From positions 5,580,001 through 5,644,000 of the forward strand of contig NC_134440.1 of assembly GCF_030867145.1 (NCBI RefSeq): a DNA stretch of 64,000 nt, in the 5' to 3' direction. Numbering within the stretch: the first letter of the stretch is position 1; every line of letters starts with the position of its first letter. The notes under the pieces were generated by a model. It was not told the DNA's origin. It was given only the letters and a program-made list of their open reading frames with translations, and ran no database searches. Position numbers and translations under genes: made by a program. Source of the stretch: Opisthocomus hoazin (lineage: Eukaryota; Chordata; Aves; Opisthocomiformes; Opisthocomidae). Positions 25,084 through 37,838 of this stretch are shown in pieces.

Positions 25084-28000
25084 CTGTTGTTTGCTCAGCT
25101 CTCTGCTGCGCTGCAATCTTTTTGTCGTTGCTGGCAGGTTGCAATTTCACGGGATGATTGAATTTGGCAGAAATGGAGGGACAAGAGGAGCTGTGAAGTG
25201 AACAAAGACAAGGAAGCAATTAGGTGGTTTTATGTCTTTGTCTTACTTGAGAATAGACCATCAGATATAGTATTACTTTGTTTTTTTAGTTATCTGAACA
25301 ACTTCTTACACTGGCTGCAGCTTGGTCTTTGGAGAAGTTCACCTTTGGTCTCTGCAAACAGTCCTGGATCAGCACCACAGAGAGCCAAAGCAAGTGGCCA
25401 ACAGGGGCAAGTGAAACAAATATCCATACCTGTCACAAACCTGTTTCAAGGACTTTGTACTATGCAAAGCTGTGGCGCGAAGGAGCGGCCACACCAGCTG
25501 CCTGCAGCTGCAGGAGAAACTGGCACACTCCTCCCTCTCAGCCCCGCAGCCCCAGTCCTGCCATTGCTCTGCCCGGGGCGCTCACTGACTGCCTTTGGGG
25601 TGCTGCGTCGGGATGCTAAATGGGCAGAAAACTGCTCATTTTATTTTACAAGGCTGTTCTTTGGACAGGTGAGCGAGACAATGTGTGTTTGAGGAAAGGT
25701 CTAACAGCAGCAGATTGGTGCAGGTAGGGTGTGGGGTGCCAAGGGTGCCCCTGAAGGAACTGTAAGTTCTAGTGCCTGCAGCACCTTGTGGCAAGCAGAT
25801 GCTCAGAACCAGCACGTGATGAGCTACCTCCTCTTCTGTGCCTTGAACATCACAACTTCTGGCATTGGCTGATGCCTCTAGGCCCATGTTTAAAAAATGG
25901 TGAATTTATTAAGGCCTTTATTGAGCTTCCTGCTGCTGTTCAGGTTGCATCGCTGGAAATTGTTTCATTTTCAGGTAGGGGAGCCCCATTGCATGGAGTC
26001 GGCGGACAGAGCTGTGCCCTCCCAGGCTCCCTGCCGATACCTCAGGACATTCAGTTTGTTTTCCCGACTGCTACTGATCCCCGAGCCGAGCTTTTTAAAG
26101 GTCTGTCCTGACCGCAGGATGTTTCCATGAGGAAAATCAACTCAGAGTCCAGCAGTGCATACAGAGATGCAATTGTTTTCTCCATCAGCAGCATTTAGCA
26201 AACATTTCCATAGAATTCCCTCTGCATTTCCTCCTGCAATCATTCTGTAGCAGAAGGACCATCAGGAAGACCTTGCTTTTTAGCACTGAGAGTCCCTTAT
26301 TTTCATTGGCAACCTTTGCCACCTTTGTTTTTTCTCTGCTTTGCAGATTGGTTGAATACATTGATCAGCACAGGCCTAAGAGGAAATCCTTCACTCTGAA
26401 ATCTGAACCTTTATCCCTTCCATCTTTTTGCCGTCCTCCTCATGGTACTTGTCTAGATGGGACCTTCCTGCGGCTGCTTAGTTTCTTGAAGAGCCCTTGC
26501 TGGACCTTAGCGAATCCCTTTGGAAATTCAGGTAGAAAAATGCACCGCATCTTTCTTAGCCATGTGCTTGCTGGCTGCTTCAAAGAGGAGCAATGCATGA
26601 GGTATCAATTTTTATTGCCAAATAATTGTCCGTGCTTCTGCCTCTGCCTTGTCTGCCTACAGACACACACATCTCTCCTCCTTTGGCGTGAGGCTCCTGG
26701 GATCTCATGAACTGACCCTGGGGCTTTTCCCATCTTTAGAGCCAGTTCAATTCAGAGCAGCTAGAGAAATTTAATTTAAGATTACTGATTGAGCTGATAT
26801 GGGTGTGGATTAGGGATAAATAACAGTCTGCAGGTGAGCTCTAGGAACAGTCTTTTCCCGTCAATGGGCAGCACTGGGGAGTTGGGATGGACGGTCGCCC
26901 GTTTCACTGCTCCTGCTAGATTTGGAAGATGATGCCTGTCCCTGGGCTAAATCCTTCCATCTCGAGACTTCCGCTGGGAACACTTCAGCTTTGAGCAGTG
27001 GCCTCCGGAGCTGCCTTTTGCTGGCATTGCCAGCAAAGCCGGTTACAGAACAGAGTGTTTGATTAAACTGAGCAATGACAGATAACCGCATGTAGGGGCA
27101 CAAAGTCCAGCTGCTTGCAAAGTGTGGTGTTCCATTTGAAAAAGCAAATGCAAATTTCCCGTACCTGCTAGAGCCAACCCATGCTGCACGCAGGAACGCA
27201 GTCAAGAGGAGCTTGACTATGGCGAATGTCATTAAAAGCCTTCCCAGGAAGAAACGACAGTGTAAAGCCCAATGAACAACACATTCAGTTCACCTGAAAT
27301 ATTTTTCTCCAGCCTGTTTTGAAGGGATGTAATGCAGGGAAGGGATGTTCCTGGGGTGTTTTGGGGCAGGGCTGCTGTCTGCAGGGGGTTTAGATGCCCC
27401 TTGCAGCAGTGGGCGACGGTAGATAGGCAGTTCCCTTGGCCAACAGCATTTCCAATTATACAAGGTGGCATTTGCTGGGTGCAGAACAAGTGGCTGCGCA
27501 TGGGCAGGAGCCCAGTTTTGGTCCCACTGGAGGCTTGGTGATGATATTTATTGAGAACACCCTGTGCATTAAATAGACATCTTAATAAACAGGCAATTCA
27601 GTTCCAGCTGGCATCTCATTCCTCTGAGCGACCTGTAGGTTCACTCCAGGGAAGCAAATGCTCGTGAACAGGAGCTTCAGTCCATCCCCCTCGTCCTGTC
27701 CTTGTGCGGGCCCTGACCTGGCATGGGGGGAGGGTGTTTGTTGTCCCTGAAGTTGGGCTCAGGACTGGCCCTGGTCCTGTGGAAGGAAACGCACCCTGGG
27801 CGCTCTGAAATTCTCCTTAATAAATGCACCAGCCACAAGCAACGATTATCAACAGCAGGTTATCAAAGCAGACTGATTGGCAAATCAGCAATGTCATTAA
27901 AAAGGTTTAATTAGTTTGGCTGTTTTGCATGCCTTTTTGAGTACTAGACCATTATAATGTATATACATGTACAGTGCAATTCATGTACCTCATGCTCTTA

Positions 28001-31000
28001 ACTCCAACATTATTTCGTCTTCAAAGGTAAGAAAGAAACCCTCTTGTTTCTGAGGAAGGCACTGGACCTTTTCTCACCCAGGAGCAACCCTGCTGCCACA
28101 GCCAAGCGAGGAAGGCGTTGTGGCCGGGCACAGCCAGAGCCCTTGCTGCTTTACATCCCTTGCTTCCGCACAGACTGTGAACAGCTGCGGGTTAAGCTTC
28201 CTTCCAGCGGCCTCAGTCTGTCAAGCGACCCAGCAATGTTTCTGTCCTGCAGGAAACGTTAGGGAGAAGCAGAGGTTTGAGGAGCCCACCCAGACCAGCA
28301 GCATGAAGCAGGTTGCTTTAGGCCCTCGCTCAGGTTGGTTTGCAGAGGAGCTTGGGGCGCAGAGAGAATGCTGCACTGTGAGCAGCTGAAATTACAGGTT
28401 TGCACCAGTTTGAAGAGCGACAAGACAAATTCCCAGAAGAAAACTTCACTAAGAACCTTTCAGCGGAAAAACGTTCCCCCACCCATTGGTCTAGGACATC
28501 CCCAAGTTGCAAAAAATCTGGGGAAGAAGCAGCCTCTCCAGAGCCTTACAGAGGGAAAGCACAAAGCATGGTCGAAGCCTGCCCGACCAGCCGAGGCTGA
28601 GAAGCCTGGCTGAGCAGCTGAACCCCCGTCAGATCTGGCACTGGTGGTGTTTGCTGGGTGACTTTGATGATGACACGCTCTGGGAACAAGGAAATGCCAA
28701 TGTGTTCGCACCTTTGCGCTCGGCAGAGGCTGGGTGGGGAAAGCCCCCCTGGTGTAAGGTTGGGGTAGGAGCTGGCTGCAGGGAAGAGGGGAAGGGGAGA
28801 AAGCAAATGCCAGAGGTTTGTCAGGGGAGCACAAAAAGAAAAAAATTAAAATTGGAAGTTTTCAGTTGAGTTCAACCTCAAACATGTAAATCACTTGCTG
28901 AGGGGCGGGGAAGAGCCAGATTGAAACTCAGGGTAGTTTTTAAGTAGAAGGGAATGCCTTTTGAAACTTGAAAAACCTCCCTGACTGAAACGAGGAAGCG
29001 AAGCCCCAGGCTAGGGAGGGCTTTTATCTGAAGCAGAAGGAGGAGTATTTCTGCAAAGCAGAACAATTTCCATGGCCGAGGGCAGGCGATGTGCACCTTG
29101 GAGCAGTGGCCAGGGTGAAGGTGGCTGTGCGCGGTGACGCAGGGGGCTGGGATATCGATGGAGGGGGATGCTGAATGGCAGGAGAGCACCGGGAAGAGCC
29201 ATGGGCTCCTTGACACAGGGAACCACGAGGACAGGGCTTGACACAGCCATTTTGTAGACATCTTGCATGCAGAGAGGGCCAATTCTCCCAAATTTAGGCT
29301 ATTTACCCTTGTGGGAAACCCTTTTTCAACTATGGGGAAAGTCAAACATAATTTATCCATCCCTGTTAATGCCTCCCGCTGCTGCAGCCTCTCCAGCCGT
29401 GGCCAGGGAGCATTTTGGGAGCACCCACACGGCAAAACAGCTGCAAGAAATTCCCAGTTTTCTCCTGCCAACCTCCCAAGCGCGATTCCCTTTGCTTCTA
29501 AGACCCGGAGTCATTTAACACCTATTAAAAAGAGATGAGTCCCGTAGGTTTTTGGACTTTTAACTGGGGAATGGCAGCACCAGGGTTATTGGCTCTCTCC
29601 TTTGCACTTGAGCTGGGATTATTCTGGCAGGTCAAGGCCAGCCAGGCTAGTCGGCCTCATCCCTCCCCTGGGTCCGAGGTCTCTTTGGGGACCCAGTGAG
29701 CCTCGGGGAGAGCAGCAGGGGTTCTGCAGACCCCGAGGCCGGCCAGCCTTCAAGGCTGCAGGAGCAAAGGCAGCATAAATATGGAGGGGACAGACTTATG
29801 AATGTTGACCTCACCCTCATCCCCCAAATTGCTCTGCAGCCTTCAAGAGAGTGACCAAAATACGAATTTTAGTTCCATTGAAGCATTCATGGGCAGACCA
29901 TGGGGTGTTGGGAGCTTGCACCCAGCCAGGCGTAAGCCATGGTCCTTGGGGAGGGGACGTAGGGTGGCCGGACAAAATATCGCATTAAACCTTCCCCTCC
30001 TCTGAGCGGTGGCTCGGTGCTGTCGTGGCCTGGGGAGGGGATGCCTGTGGGCGACATGCAGCCACGTGTGCTGATTTGGTTAGGGGATGGGAAAGCTGAC
30101 ACCGCACTGGGGAAACTCTGGAAGGGGGGACTTCATCGAGGGAGACATCTGGATGGCTGTGCTGTGGGGGCCTGGGACACTGTGCTGAAACATCACAGTC
30201 CGGCTTTTCCCGAAACACCGGTTCTGGGCTTTGCAGCCTCCTTGCCGAAGTGGGTTTCCCTCTCCACACCCAGCTGGGAGGTCCCAGCATGAGGGGCGGC
30301 TTCAGTCCCTCTCAGAGAAGATGTGAAAACACCCTGTTTACTCCCAAATCTCCCTTCTTTTTACCCAAAGGTGGCTGGAGGCAGGCTGACGTGTTCCCAG
30401 CTGATGCTTTTGGGCAGAGACGGTCCAAAAAGCAGAGCAGGGGAGAGCTTTACAGGGGGATTTCCCCAAGAGGTGAGAAAGCGGCTGCTCCTCGTGGGAA
30501 ACCAGGGAGATAATGACATTGAAAATGGGGTTTTTAGAGCAGTGTCTGTCTTCTGCTTTGCAGACACCAGGGCTGGAGGGGACCCAAGAGGAGAGGCAGA
30601 GCTGGGGAGAAACACAAAGCCTCACCAAGCCCAGCTCAGCAGGGCTTTGCATTTGGGGAAGGGAAGGGAAAAGGCTCAGGTACACCAAAATCCTGAAAAC
30701 ACAGCAGCTGGAGCTTCCTCGTCGCTGGATCTGTCCTTCTGGGTGCGTGAAGGTGCCTGAACTAACCCTGTAAATTCAATTATTTCCAGCTTTCCGGAGC
30801 CTACGGGCAGATATCCCCCTGTGCTTCCCAAACCTGCTCCTGGGTTTGTCCAGTGATGCTGGAGGGGGAACATGAAACTAAGACAGGGTTTTCTCCACGG
30901 CTGTCCAGCACCGTCGAGCTCCCTCCTTCCCTTGCAGCAAATCCCCAGCAGCAGCTGAAGCAACAAATATCGTTGTTCCCAGGCTTCGCGTTCTTGGTAG

Positions 31001-31600
31001 TACTACTGGAGATACTGGGAGAGAAGTCACCACATACATGGGTTTGGGTGATTTTTTGTTTTTTTTGTAAGACTTGCAAACTCCACACTCTTGTCTTTAC
31101 TTTTATTTTGTGTTTCCCAGTTTGGTGGGGCTGGGTTTATGTTCCCACGGTTTTTTCTTGCTAGGAGGTAATTCTGAGCAGCTCAAACTGAGCAGTGGGG
31201 TTGAACGCTCTCAGTATCCTGTTTCCCGCCTGTTACTTTTCCCATTTGAAAATGAACAAACAAATATAGAACATCATTTGAGAGCTTGGATTTTTAAGCT
31301 GGGGCTTTAAAGCAAGCACCAGCCAGTGAAAATCTCCCACTCACACTATGAAAGTTGGCAACACGCACCTCATCTCCAAGAAACTGCACCCAAAAATCAC
31401 CCCAGCCCGGCAGCATGTCCTAGTTCACGCTGTTGCCTGCAACTTTTGTTTTCTTTCTATTTTTTTTTTGTGCCTTTGGAGGAGTCAGATTTTCCAAGCA
31501 GCCCACTCCAATTTGGTCATTAAAACTTCAGTTGGCCCTTCCCCCCCGCCCCCCCTTTTTATTTGGACAGGCTGGCAGCAGGACTGCAGCTTTTCTTCGT
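25084..31600. other. Intergenic region downstream of FUT
   Basis: This contains the FUT 3' UTR, whose end I cannot fix. No AATAAA is present on the + strand for about 2.5 kb after the stop; the first are near 27583 and 27813. No other exon, RNA gene or interspersed repeat is recognised. Scattered short open frames on both strands carry no family signal. Confidence 0.55.
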
Positions 31601-31607
31601 TTCTGGA

Positions 31608-31650
31608 GCACACACACGTACACACGTGCACGCATGCGTGTGCACACGCG
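31608..31650. repeat. Alternating purine-pyrimidine tract (Z-DNA candidate)
   Basis: Forty-three bases of strictly alternating purine and pyrimidine, made of CA, CG and TG steps. They include the perfect 12-bp palindrome CACGCATGCGTG at 31629-31640. Such tracts can adopt left-handed DNA. No gene overlaps it. Confidence 0.8.
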
Positions 31651-31849
31651 GAGATTTATGAGTCTCAAAAGATGCTTCATAAAATATTTACAAAGTGCAG
31701 CTTCGAGCGTGAATGTTTGACTCGGCCACGAGCCGTCCACGGCTGTCAGGCCTCTGGGTGGCATGAGGGGGGAATATAAACAGACCTTTTTTTCCATTCC
31801 CAAAAAAACACTATAAACCTTTGTGGTTCAAAAGCATCTTGGCTTTTCT

Positions 31850-31864
31850 TTTTTTTTTTTTTTC
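31850..31864 (+). repeat. Poly-T tract
   Basis: A run of about 14-15 T, annotated only as a homopolymer. Confidence 0.75.
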
Positions 31865-32108
31865 CCCAGTTATTCCCTGCTGCCCGGTGCCAAGGCCGGC
31901 AGAGCAGCGGGGCGGCTCGCTGGCTTCGCTCGAGATGGGATGTTTTGCTTGTACCCAGTCTCACCATGGGCACTAGGTACTTTCAGCCTATTTTCCAGTG
32001 GGGAGGGAAAATAAAGTATTTTTCTGGAAAGACTGGGGTAGGGGGCCATGCTTTTAAAGGATGTGGATGCAGGGGTTTGCCCGCATCAGGGCCACTGATG
32101 CTCCACAG

Positions 32109-32370
32109 GACAGAACATCTATTAAATGGGGGAAATGCACGTTAAATGCCAGAACATCTGTTAAATGGGGGAAATCCCTCTTAACATGGGGTAAAATGTG
32201 TTAATTGGGCGTAATGTGCATTCAGTGCAGTCAATGTGTGTTAAATGGGAGGGGTAATGTGTGTAACCGGAGATAAGGTGAATTAACTGGGGGGACACCC
32301 ATGTTAAATGGAGGCAATGCGCATTTAAAAGGGTCAGTGTCTGTTAAATGGGGTTAATGTGTGCTAAAAC
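32109..32370 (+). repeat. Degenerate minisatellite, GTTAAATGGGG-type unit
   Basis: About ten diverged direct copies of a 20-30 bp unit built around GTTAAATGGGG followed by AATGTG or AATGCAC. Unit length varies, so this is an old tandem array. No open frame spans it. Confidence 0.8.
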
Positions 32371-33180
32371 CGGGCTTAAACAGCTCAGTCCCCGCTGCCA
32401 GGAGCCCTCCTCTGGCTTTTGTCCCCTGAGGAGCTACTGGAAACCAGTAGCAGGGAGAAGGAGCTGGGGCGGGACTGGCGTGAGTGGGGCGGCAGCCTTG
32501 GTACCAATGCTTCCATTTCACACAGCTTTGAAACGTGTTTGCTTCCTGAACTTGGCCGGGCTTTCAAATTGCAACATTTCACCCAAACCAAATTATCAAT
32601 CACCATAATCCTCCTAATAAGAGCAACAAAACCCCGCCGATGCCTGCTGCTGACTTCGCGGTGTCTTCCCTATAAAATAAAACACGTTTCTAACTTCAGC
32701 ACTGCTTCCAGATGAGCAACTGAAACTTTTTTCCGGCTGACCTTATCAAAACCTTGTGTGTTCTTCTTATTTTATTTTTTTTTTCAAATTTGATTTCACC
32801 AGAACTGGCACGTCTTTGAGCCAACCCAACTGGAAGCGCCTTTACAACTGGGGGGCAAAGATGATTATTTCTGTGGCTACCCCAGCCCTGACGCACGCAG
32901 GCAGCGACCCCGCCTTGGGAACACCACGAATCGCTGGTTTGCATCACCGCAGCGTTGCAGCAGATGAAAATGAAGGAACCGGGGCTGTCTGCAGGTGAGC
33001 ACGGAGTCTCCGCAAGAAACCAGAAGATAAAGTCAAGCTCCTGCCATCCTTCGGCCCGCTCTGCGCTCCCAGAAGCAAAGCCAGCTTTCCCATTTCCCCG
33101 GCATCCCCGTGCCGGGGACAGGACATCACTCTACCATCACTCAGCCATAGGCAGCAGCGAAAGAAAATAACCCGCGAGAA
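32371..33180. other. Intergenic stretch, nothing recognised
   Basis: Unique sequence between the minisatellite and the AT-rich island. No exon or repeat is recognised. Confidence 0.5.
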
Positions 33181-33197
33181 ATCAATATAATCCTCCT

Positions 33198-33203
33198 TTT
33201 ATT
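33198..33203 (-). terminator. Candidate distal poly(A) signal (AATAAA), minus strand
   Basis: On the - strand this reads GAAAATAAAAGG and is followed by a T-rich segment at about 33160-33190. It comes immediately after an AU-rich-element cluster (33340-33430), which is the order found at the 3' end of an unstable mRNA. The only upstream gene seen on this strand is NRTN, 4.6 kb away, so assignment to NRTN is inference. Several AATAAA words also occur on the + strand here, which makes orientation uncertain. Confidence 0.3.
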
Positions 33204-33279
33204 TTCACTTCGTCGTGAGTATGTAACAGCATCACACCCGAGTTTAAGTTCGTTTAAAAAAAATATCATACTGCATTTT

Positions 33280-33450
33280 TTTCCCCAATGTTCAGAATAA
33301 ATGGTAAAAATGTAATAAATGTAAACTGCACTTGGCACCACTTGCATCAATAAATAATATTTAAAAAAAGAGAGAGAGAAAGAATGCATTACGTAGATGG
33401 CACACTATGGTATCTAAATAAATAACATAAGTTACTTCGAATAAATAGAG
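33280..33450 (-). promoter_or_regulatory. AU-rich-element cluster (possible 3' UTR)
   Basis: Read on the - strand, this AT-rich island has five ATTTA pentamers within about 160 bases, including two complete TTATTTATT nonamers (33349-33357 and 33417-33425). In mRNA these bind decay factors. The island stands out because its flanks are CpG-rich. A functional role requires that a transcript runs through it on the - strand, which is not shown by sequence alone. Confidence 0.35.
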
Positions 33451-36400
33451 AGTATCTAAAATATAGATGCATTGCATCAACATCTGCAGATGGTCGGTCA
33501 GTCCCGACAATACCGGAATGGGTTCATCCGGACGGTGCCGAGCGGAGCCGCGGGCTGGACCGAGCGCTCCCGCCCTGCTCCCGCTGACGGCGGGGAAACA
33601 AGTCTCCTTTTTTCCTTTTTATTTCCTTTTTTTTTTTCCCTCCTCCCCTGCTCTTGGGCCTCAAGTTTGAGGCTACGCCTTGTTTAAGCGAGAACGAGAA
33701 CATGTGGTAGCCCTACTTATGAAGGGAAGGAGGTGGAGGTTTTGAATACCGCCGAAAAATGATTTGTCTTGATACATCGGGAAAGTGATTTCTTCCCAGC
33801 AAGTTTCTGGACCTGTTTAAATAAGGAACGCTCCCTTTGCCAGTGCCTCCGTCGAGTGGAAACAATGATGTGAGACCCACTTCCCCCTCACAGATACCAA
33901 ATCAGGAGCGAGACCGTGTCGGCAGATGGGATCCCAACCGATGCGAGGGACGGGTGGAGCCGCGCCAGAGCTGGAGCCGCGGTGCTTCGGCTGCATTACA
34001 CAAACACAGGCGCGGACGTATAGAGATGTGTACAGCACAGCGCCACGAAACGCCCCGTAACCCACTGCTGGCGAGCCGGGATAACGTAACACTCGTATTT
34101 TGCGCTGTCACAACCACGAGAACAGTTTTAAACATCTCCTCGTGTTTCCAAACCTCCTGATTTTTCGAGCGCTGTGAAACACCCTCATCTCCCGGGGAGC
34201 GATGCCGCTGCAAACAGCAAAGCTGCGGCAACAGATAAGCAAGCTGCAAAAAACCCCAAGCTCAAAACACCTCCCGGACAGACGCTGCGCGCTATTTATT
34301 ATTAATAACAGTAAATAACACCGGGGGTGATGAGGAAGGAGCCAGATGAGATTTCGCTGTAGCTTTGAGCAGGGAATTTTCCATCCTTTTTTTTGCCCTT
34401 TCTGCATTGTAGACATTCTTCCGGACAGCTCCAGCTCCTATTACAGCAGAGAGGGCTGCAGAAATGGAAAGCATTAGGGAAATCTCAGCCTTTGTATTGG
34501 AACCACATTTCCATGCCCAGGAGGCAGCGAAGCGGCGCAGGACGGCCCGGCTCAAGCCACGCTCCCGCGGCGGAGCCGGAGGGGCTTCACGCAGAAGGCG
34601 ACCCCGAGTGAGACGCCCGAAAGAAGACATGCAAGCGAAAAGCCATCCTTCGGCCACAGCCGCGACGCCCCAGCAAACCCCGAGACCTGGTCGGGGAGTT
34701 TTTGGAGGTTGCAAATCCCAGCTGCAACCCAGCTGCACGCTAAGAAATGAAGCAGGCGCCGTGTGCTCGGCCGCCTCGCCGGCAGCGGCAGAGGTCAGGC
34801 GCATCCCTACACCTCCGCACAGGCCGGTGCTCGGCTGCCGCCAGGGTGGAAGGAATAAAAAAAAAAAGAGAAAAAAAAGGATTAATTGGAGCTACTCAAG
34901 TTGGTTTGTAACACACAGATTGCACTGGGGGGTTTTTCCCCCCTGGTGTGCCTGGTTTTGGGGGCTGCAAGCCGGATCTGCGCTGGGCGCGGGCGCGCCG
35001 GGAGGTGTTTTGCAGCTGGAGGCTTGGCGAGCGGGTCTGGGGTGCCCAGCACCCTCCGCCTGCTCCCGAGCCGCCCCGCCGCTCCCAGCAAGACCCTGGC
35101 GAGAGGAGGGTCCCGAGGGGCGGGAGAGCCGTCAGCCCGCTCACGCGCTCCGCTGGGCGTCTGCACGTCACCGCACCCCAAACCCCTCGATATTGCAAAA
35201 ACACAAATTTCCCGAACCGGGGCGCAAAGAGCCCCTCGGAGAAACGCAGCAGCTCCGCCGCCTCCCAGCCCCTCTGCGGGCTCGGGGCGACGTGAGCGGA
35301 GGCAGCGCCAGCAAACCCCGCTGCAAATCCTCCTCCCGTGGCGCCTGGTCCTGCACTGCTTCTGCGACACCTCACCTTGCTTTATTGCTCTGGTTCCCTT
35401 TCTATTTTTTTTTTTTAACTGGAGGCTTCTGCAACAAAACTAATTTTAGTTTTATAGTAGTGAGAACTGGAAAGCACCCAAGCCCTTGAGAGTGCAGTTA
35501 TTATTATTAGATTTGGGTGAGTTTGGGGTTTTGTTTTGTTTTTTTTTTTTTTTAAAGTCAAGAGTGAGCCGCTTGTTGCCGTGAGCACGGCGCGGATCAC
35601 GCCGCCGGCTGCCCATCTGCCGTCCCCATCCTGCTCCCACTGCACAGCCCCAGCTCCTAATTTTGGGCATTTTTGGTTTGTTTTTTTTACCTTCCATCCA
35701 AACCCAACGGTGCGAACCCTCCCGGGAGCTCCGCGCGCCTGCAACGTGCCTCGAGTTTGTCCGGTCTCAGCGGCATTCGCACCCCCGGGGTGCGGGTTCG
35801 CCAGCCCTCGCCGGTTCGTCAGCGCAGGCAGTGCCCCGCGGGTGGGCTTCGCACCCCGTGCCCACGGCTGCCTCCTCCCTTTCCCGACAGCGAGGGGAAA
35901 AACTCTGCGTTACAGAGTGCAGGCTGCTCTCCGGGGAGCCCTGCTGAAGGACGGTGTTTATGTTGCCGCGCTACATCCCGGCTCCGCTCAGCCAAGAGCC
36001 CCGTTTGGACAAAAAGCGAAAAAACCCCAGCGCAGCCTGGCCCTGCGCAGAGGTCGGGAGTGCTGCTGCTCTCCCGCGGGAGATCCCATCCCACGGCGAG
36101 CTCTCCTGCCCCAGGGGATGCTGACCCGCTCCCCCGAATCCCGCAGCTGCATCCCGCGGCTGCGGTGGTCGCCTGCACGAGCACCCTCAGTGCTGCCGCG
36201 CTGCGAGGGAGCTGCACGGGACCCTTTCCCCCCCCCACCCCCGTTTCAGCTGGACCGAGGAGCTGGGATGCGATCGGGGGGCAGCGAGCGGAGCGTTTTC
36301 CCTCCTGTTGGTTAATGCCCAGGACATGACACCAATATTCTCCTTCTGTTTATGATTTGCTTTTTCTGGGAAGAGGGCCAAGGGGAGAAAACCCATCAAT

Positions 36401-36451
36401 CCCAGGCAACAAATATAGCCTGCCCAGAGAATGCAAAAGTCTGCGGTCTCA

Positions 36452-36457
36452 TTTATT
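36452..36457 (-). terminator. Candidate proximal NRTN poly(A) signal (AATAAA)
   Basis: The first AATAAA found on the - strand after the NRTN stop codon, about 1.4 kb downstream. If used, the 3' UTR would contain the antisense CR1 tail and the C run near 37173. Confidence 0.3.
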
Positions 36458-37172
36458 TCTCCGCAGAGTAAACAAGAGTGACACTGCTGTAAATGCAAAC
36501 CGGAGCCAAACCCCAGGCCTGAGTCCCCTCTCCCGCAGGATTCCAGCCCCGCCGCGGCAATGGGCAGCCTCGGCTTTGGGGGATCCCGAAGCGCAGCCGC
36601 TCCTGCCCGCGCTGCAAACCCGGCGGAGGGTGGCGAGTGCCAGGGCTTCGCTGGTGGCCTCGTGGGGCTCCGTCCCCTCCCTGGCAGTGGCAGGTCTCCA
36701 GCCCAGCGGCGGCTGGCGGGAGGTTAATCCAGTTACTTCAGATTATCACGAGTTTTAAGAAGAAAAGCCCAGGGCTGCAGGGAGCGAGGCGATGGCAAAG
36801 GGGGCACGAGCGGGCGCGGGGAGCCGAGCCTGAGCCTTTCCCCCAAGCGCAAACCACGGTCAGTGCACCTCTGCTCCCAAACACAGGGATCTGGGGTGCC
36901 GAATTGGCAGCGCAGGGACCCCGGCACGGCCGTCACGAAACCCTGGGAGACCCCCACACAGGGCAGCGACAGATGGCAGGGCTCAGCCCCCCTGTCCTGG
37001 GGCAGCACGGGGCACCCGCAGCCGTCTGATGCGCCCCGCGGCTGTAATGCAGCCCGTAACACGCACCGCGCGTGCAGCACACCCCAGAACACACACTGTG
37101 CATGCAGCACACTCTGCCCAGCGCCACACGCCCCGCCGGCACCACGCCATACGCTGCAACACCCGCACAACA

Positions 37173-37190
37173 CCCCCCCCCCCCCCCCCC
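37173..37190 (+). repeat. Poly-C tract (18 C)
   Basis: Eighteen C within an AC-rich stretch. It lies downstream of NRTN and is a likely place for assembly length errors. Confidence 0.85.
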
Positions 37191-37251
37191 GCACAAGCCC
37201 ACCGCGCCCGACACGTAACGCCCAGTCAGCACCGATGCGTGTGGCACACAC

Positions 37252-37403
37252 ACAGAATCCCAGCATCCCAGCATGGCAGGGGTCAGAAGGGACCTCTGGG
37301 GATCCCCCAACCAACCCCCTGCCGGAGCAGGGTCACCCAGAGCAGGCTGCACCGCGTCCAGGCGAGGCTTGAATGTCTCCAGAGAAGGAGACTCCACACC
37401 CTG
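37252..37403 (-). mobile_element. CR1 LINE 3' end, antisense
   Basis: About 150 bases of a CR1 tail on the - strand. It starts at a degraded tail repeat (CACAGAATCCCAGCATCCCA) and continues through the CR1 3' UTR words GGGTCACCCAGAGCAGGCTG and CTCCAGAGAAGGAGACTCCA. It lies about 440 bp downstream of the NRTN stop codon, in the same orientation as NRTN, so it may form part of the NRTN 3' UTR. Confidence 0.9.
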
Positions 37404-37838
37404 TGCAGGTGACACCCGCTTTGCAACCCCCCCTCTGCCGGTACCACAACCTGTACCTGTGCACCCAACCCACCCCGGGCACGCCGAGAGCAGAATGCGC
37501 CCTGTGCACGTCGCACACCCACTGTCACCCTCCGGGGTGGCTGACGGGGACCCCCGGGCCACCTCTGGGGGGGACAACAGCCGCAAGCAGTCATCACCAC
37601 TCCAGCGGCCGCAGCCTCCGCCGGCACCGACAGCCACGTCTCTAGTCCTGCGCAGCAAGCGGGACGGTAACGCCGCGGGACGCAGCGGCAGCTCAGTCTC
37701 TCCTCCTCCAGCCAGAGGTCTGGGGCTCGTCCCTCTCCCGCCGCTGCAGCCCCCGGTCCCTCTGCATGGTGGCCAGCGGGGTCTCGGGGCTGGGGCATCG
37801 CCTCTCCCGCCCGCTCCTCCCGGCGGGGGCCCGGCCCT

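Larger units (their letters stand above)
33480..37250. other. CpG-rich region, no confirmed gene
   Basis: GC- and CpG-rich sequence downstream of the NRTN stop. Long frames are open on both strands here (for example + 34464-35489 and 35536-36315). They are arginine/proline/alanine-rich, lack known domains and cross homopolymer runs, so I treat them as a by-product of high GC. The region may be part of a long NRTN 3' UTR, or an unmethylated island of a transcript I do not recognise. Confidence 0.45.
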
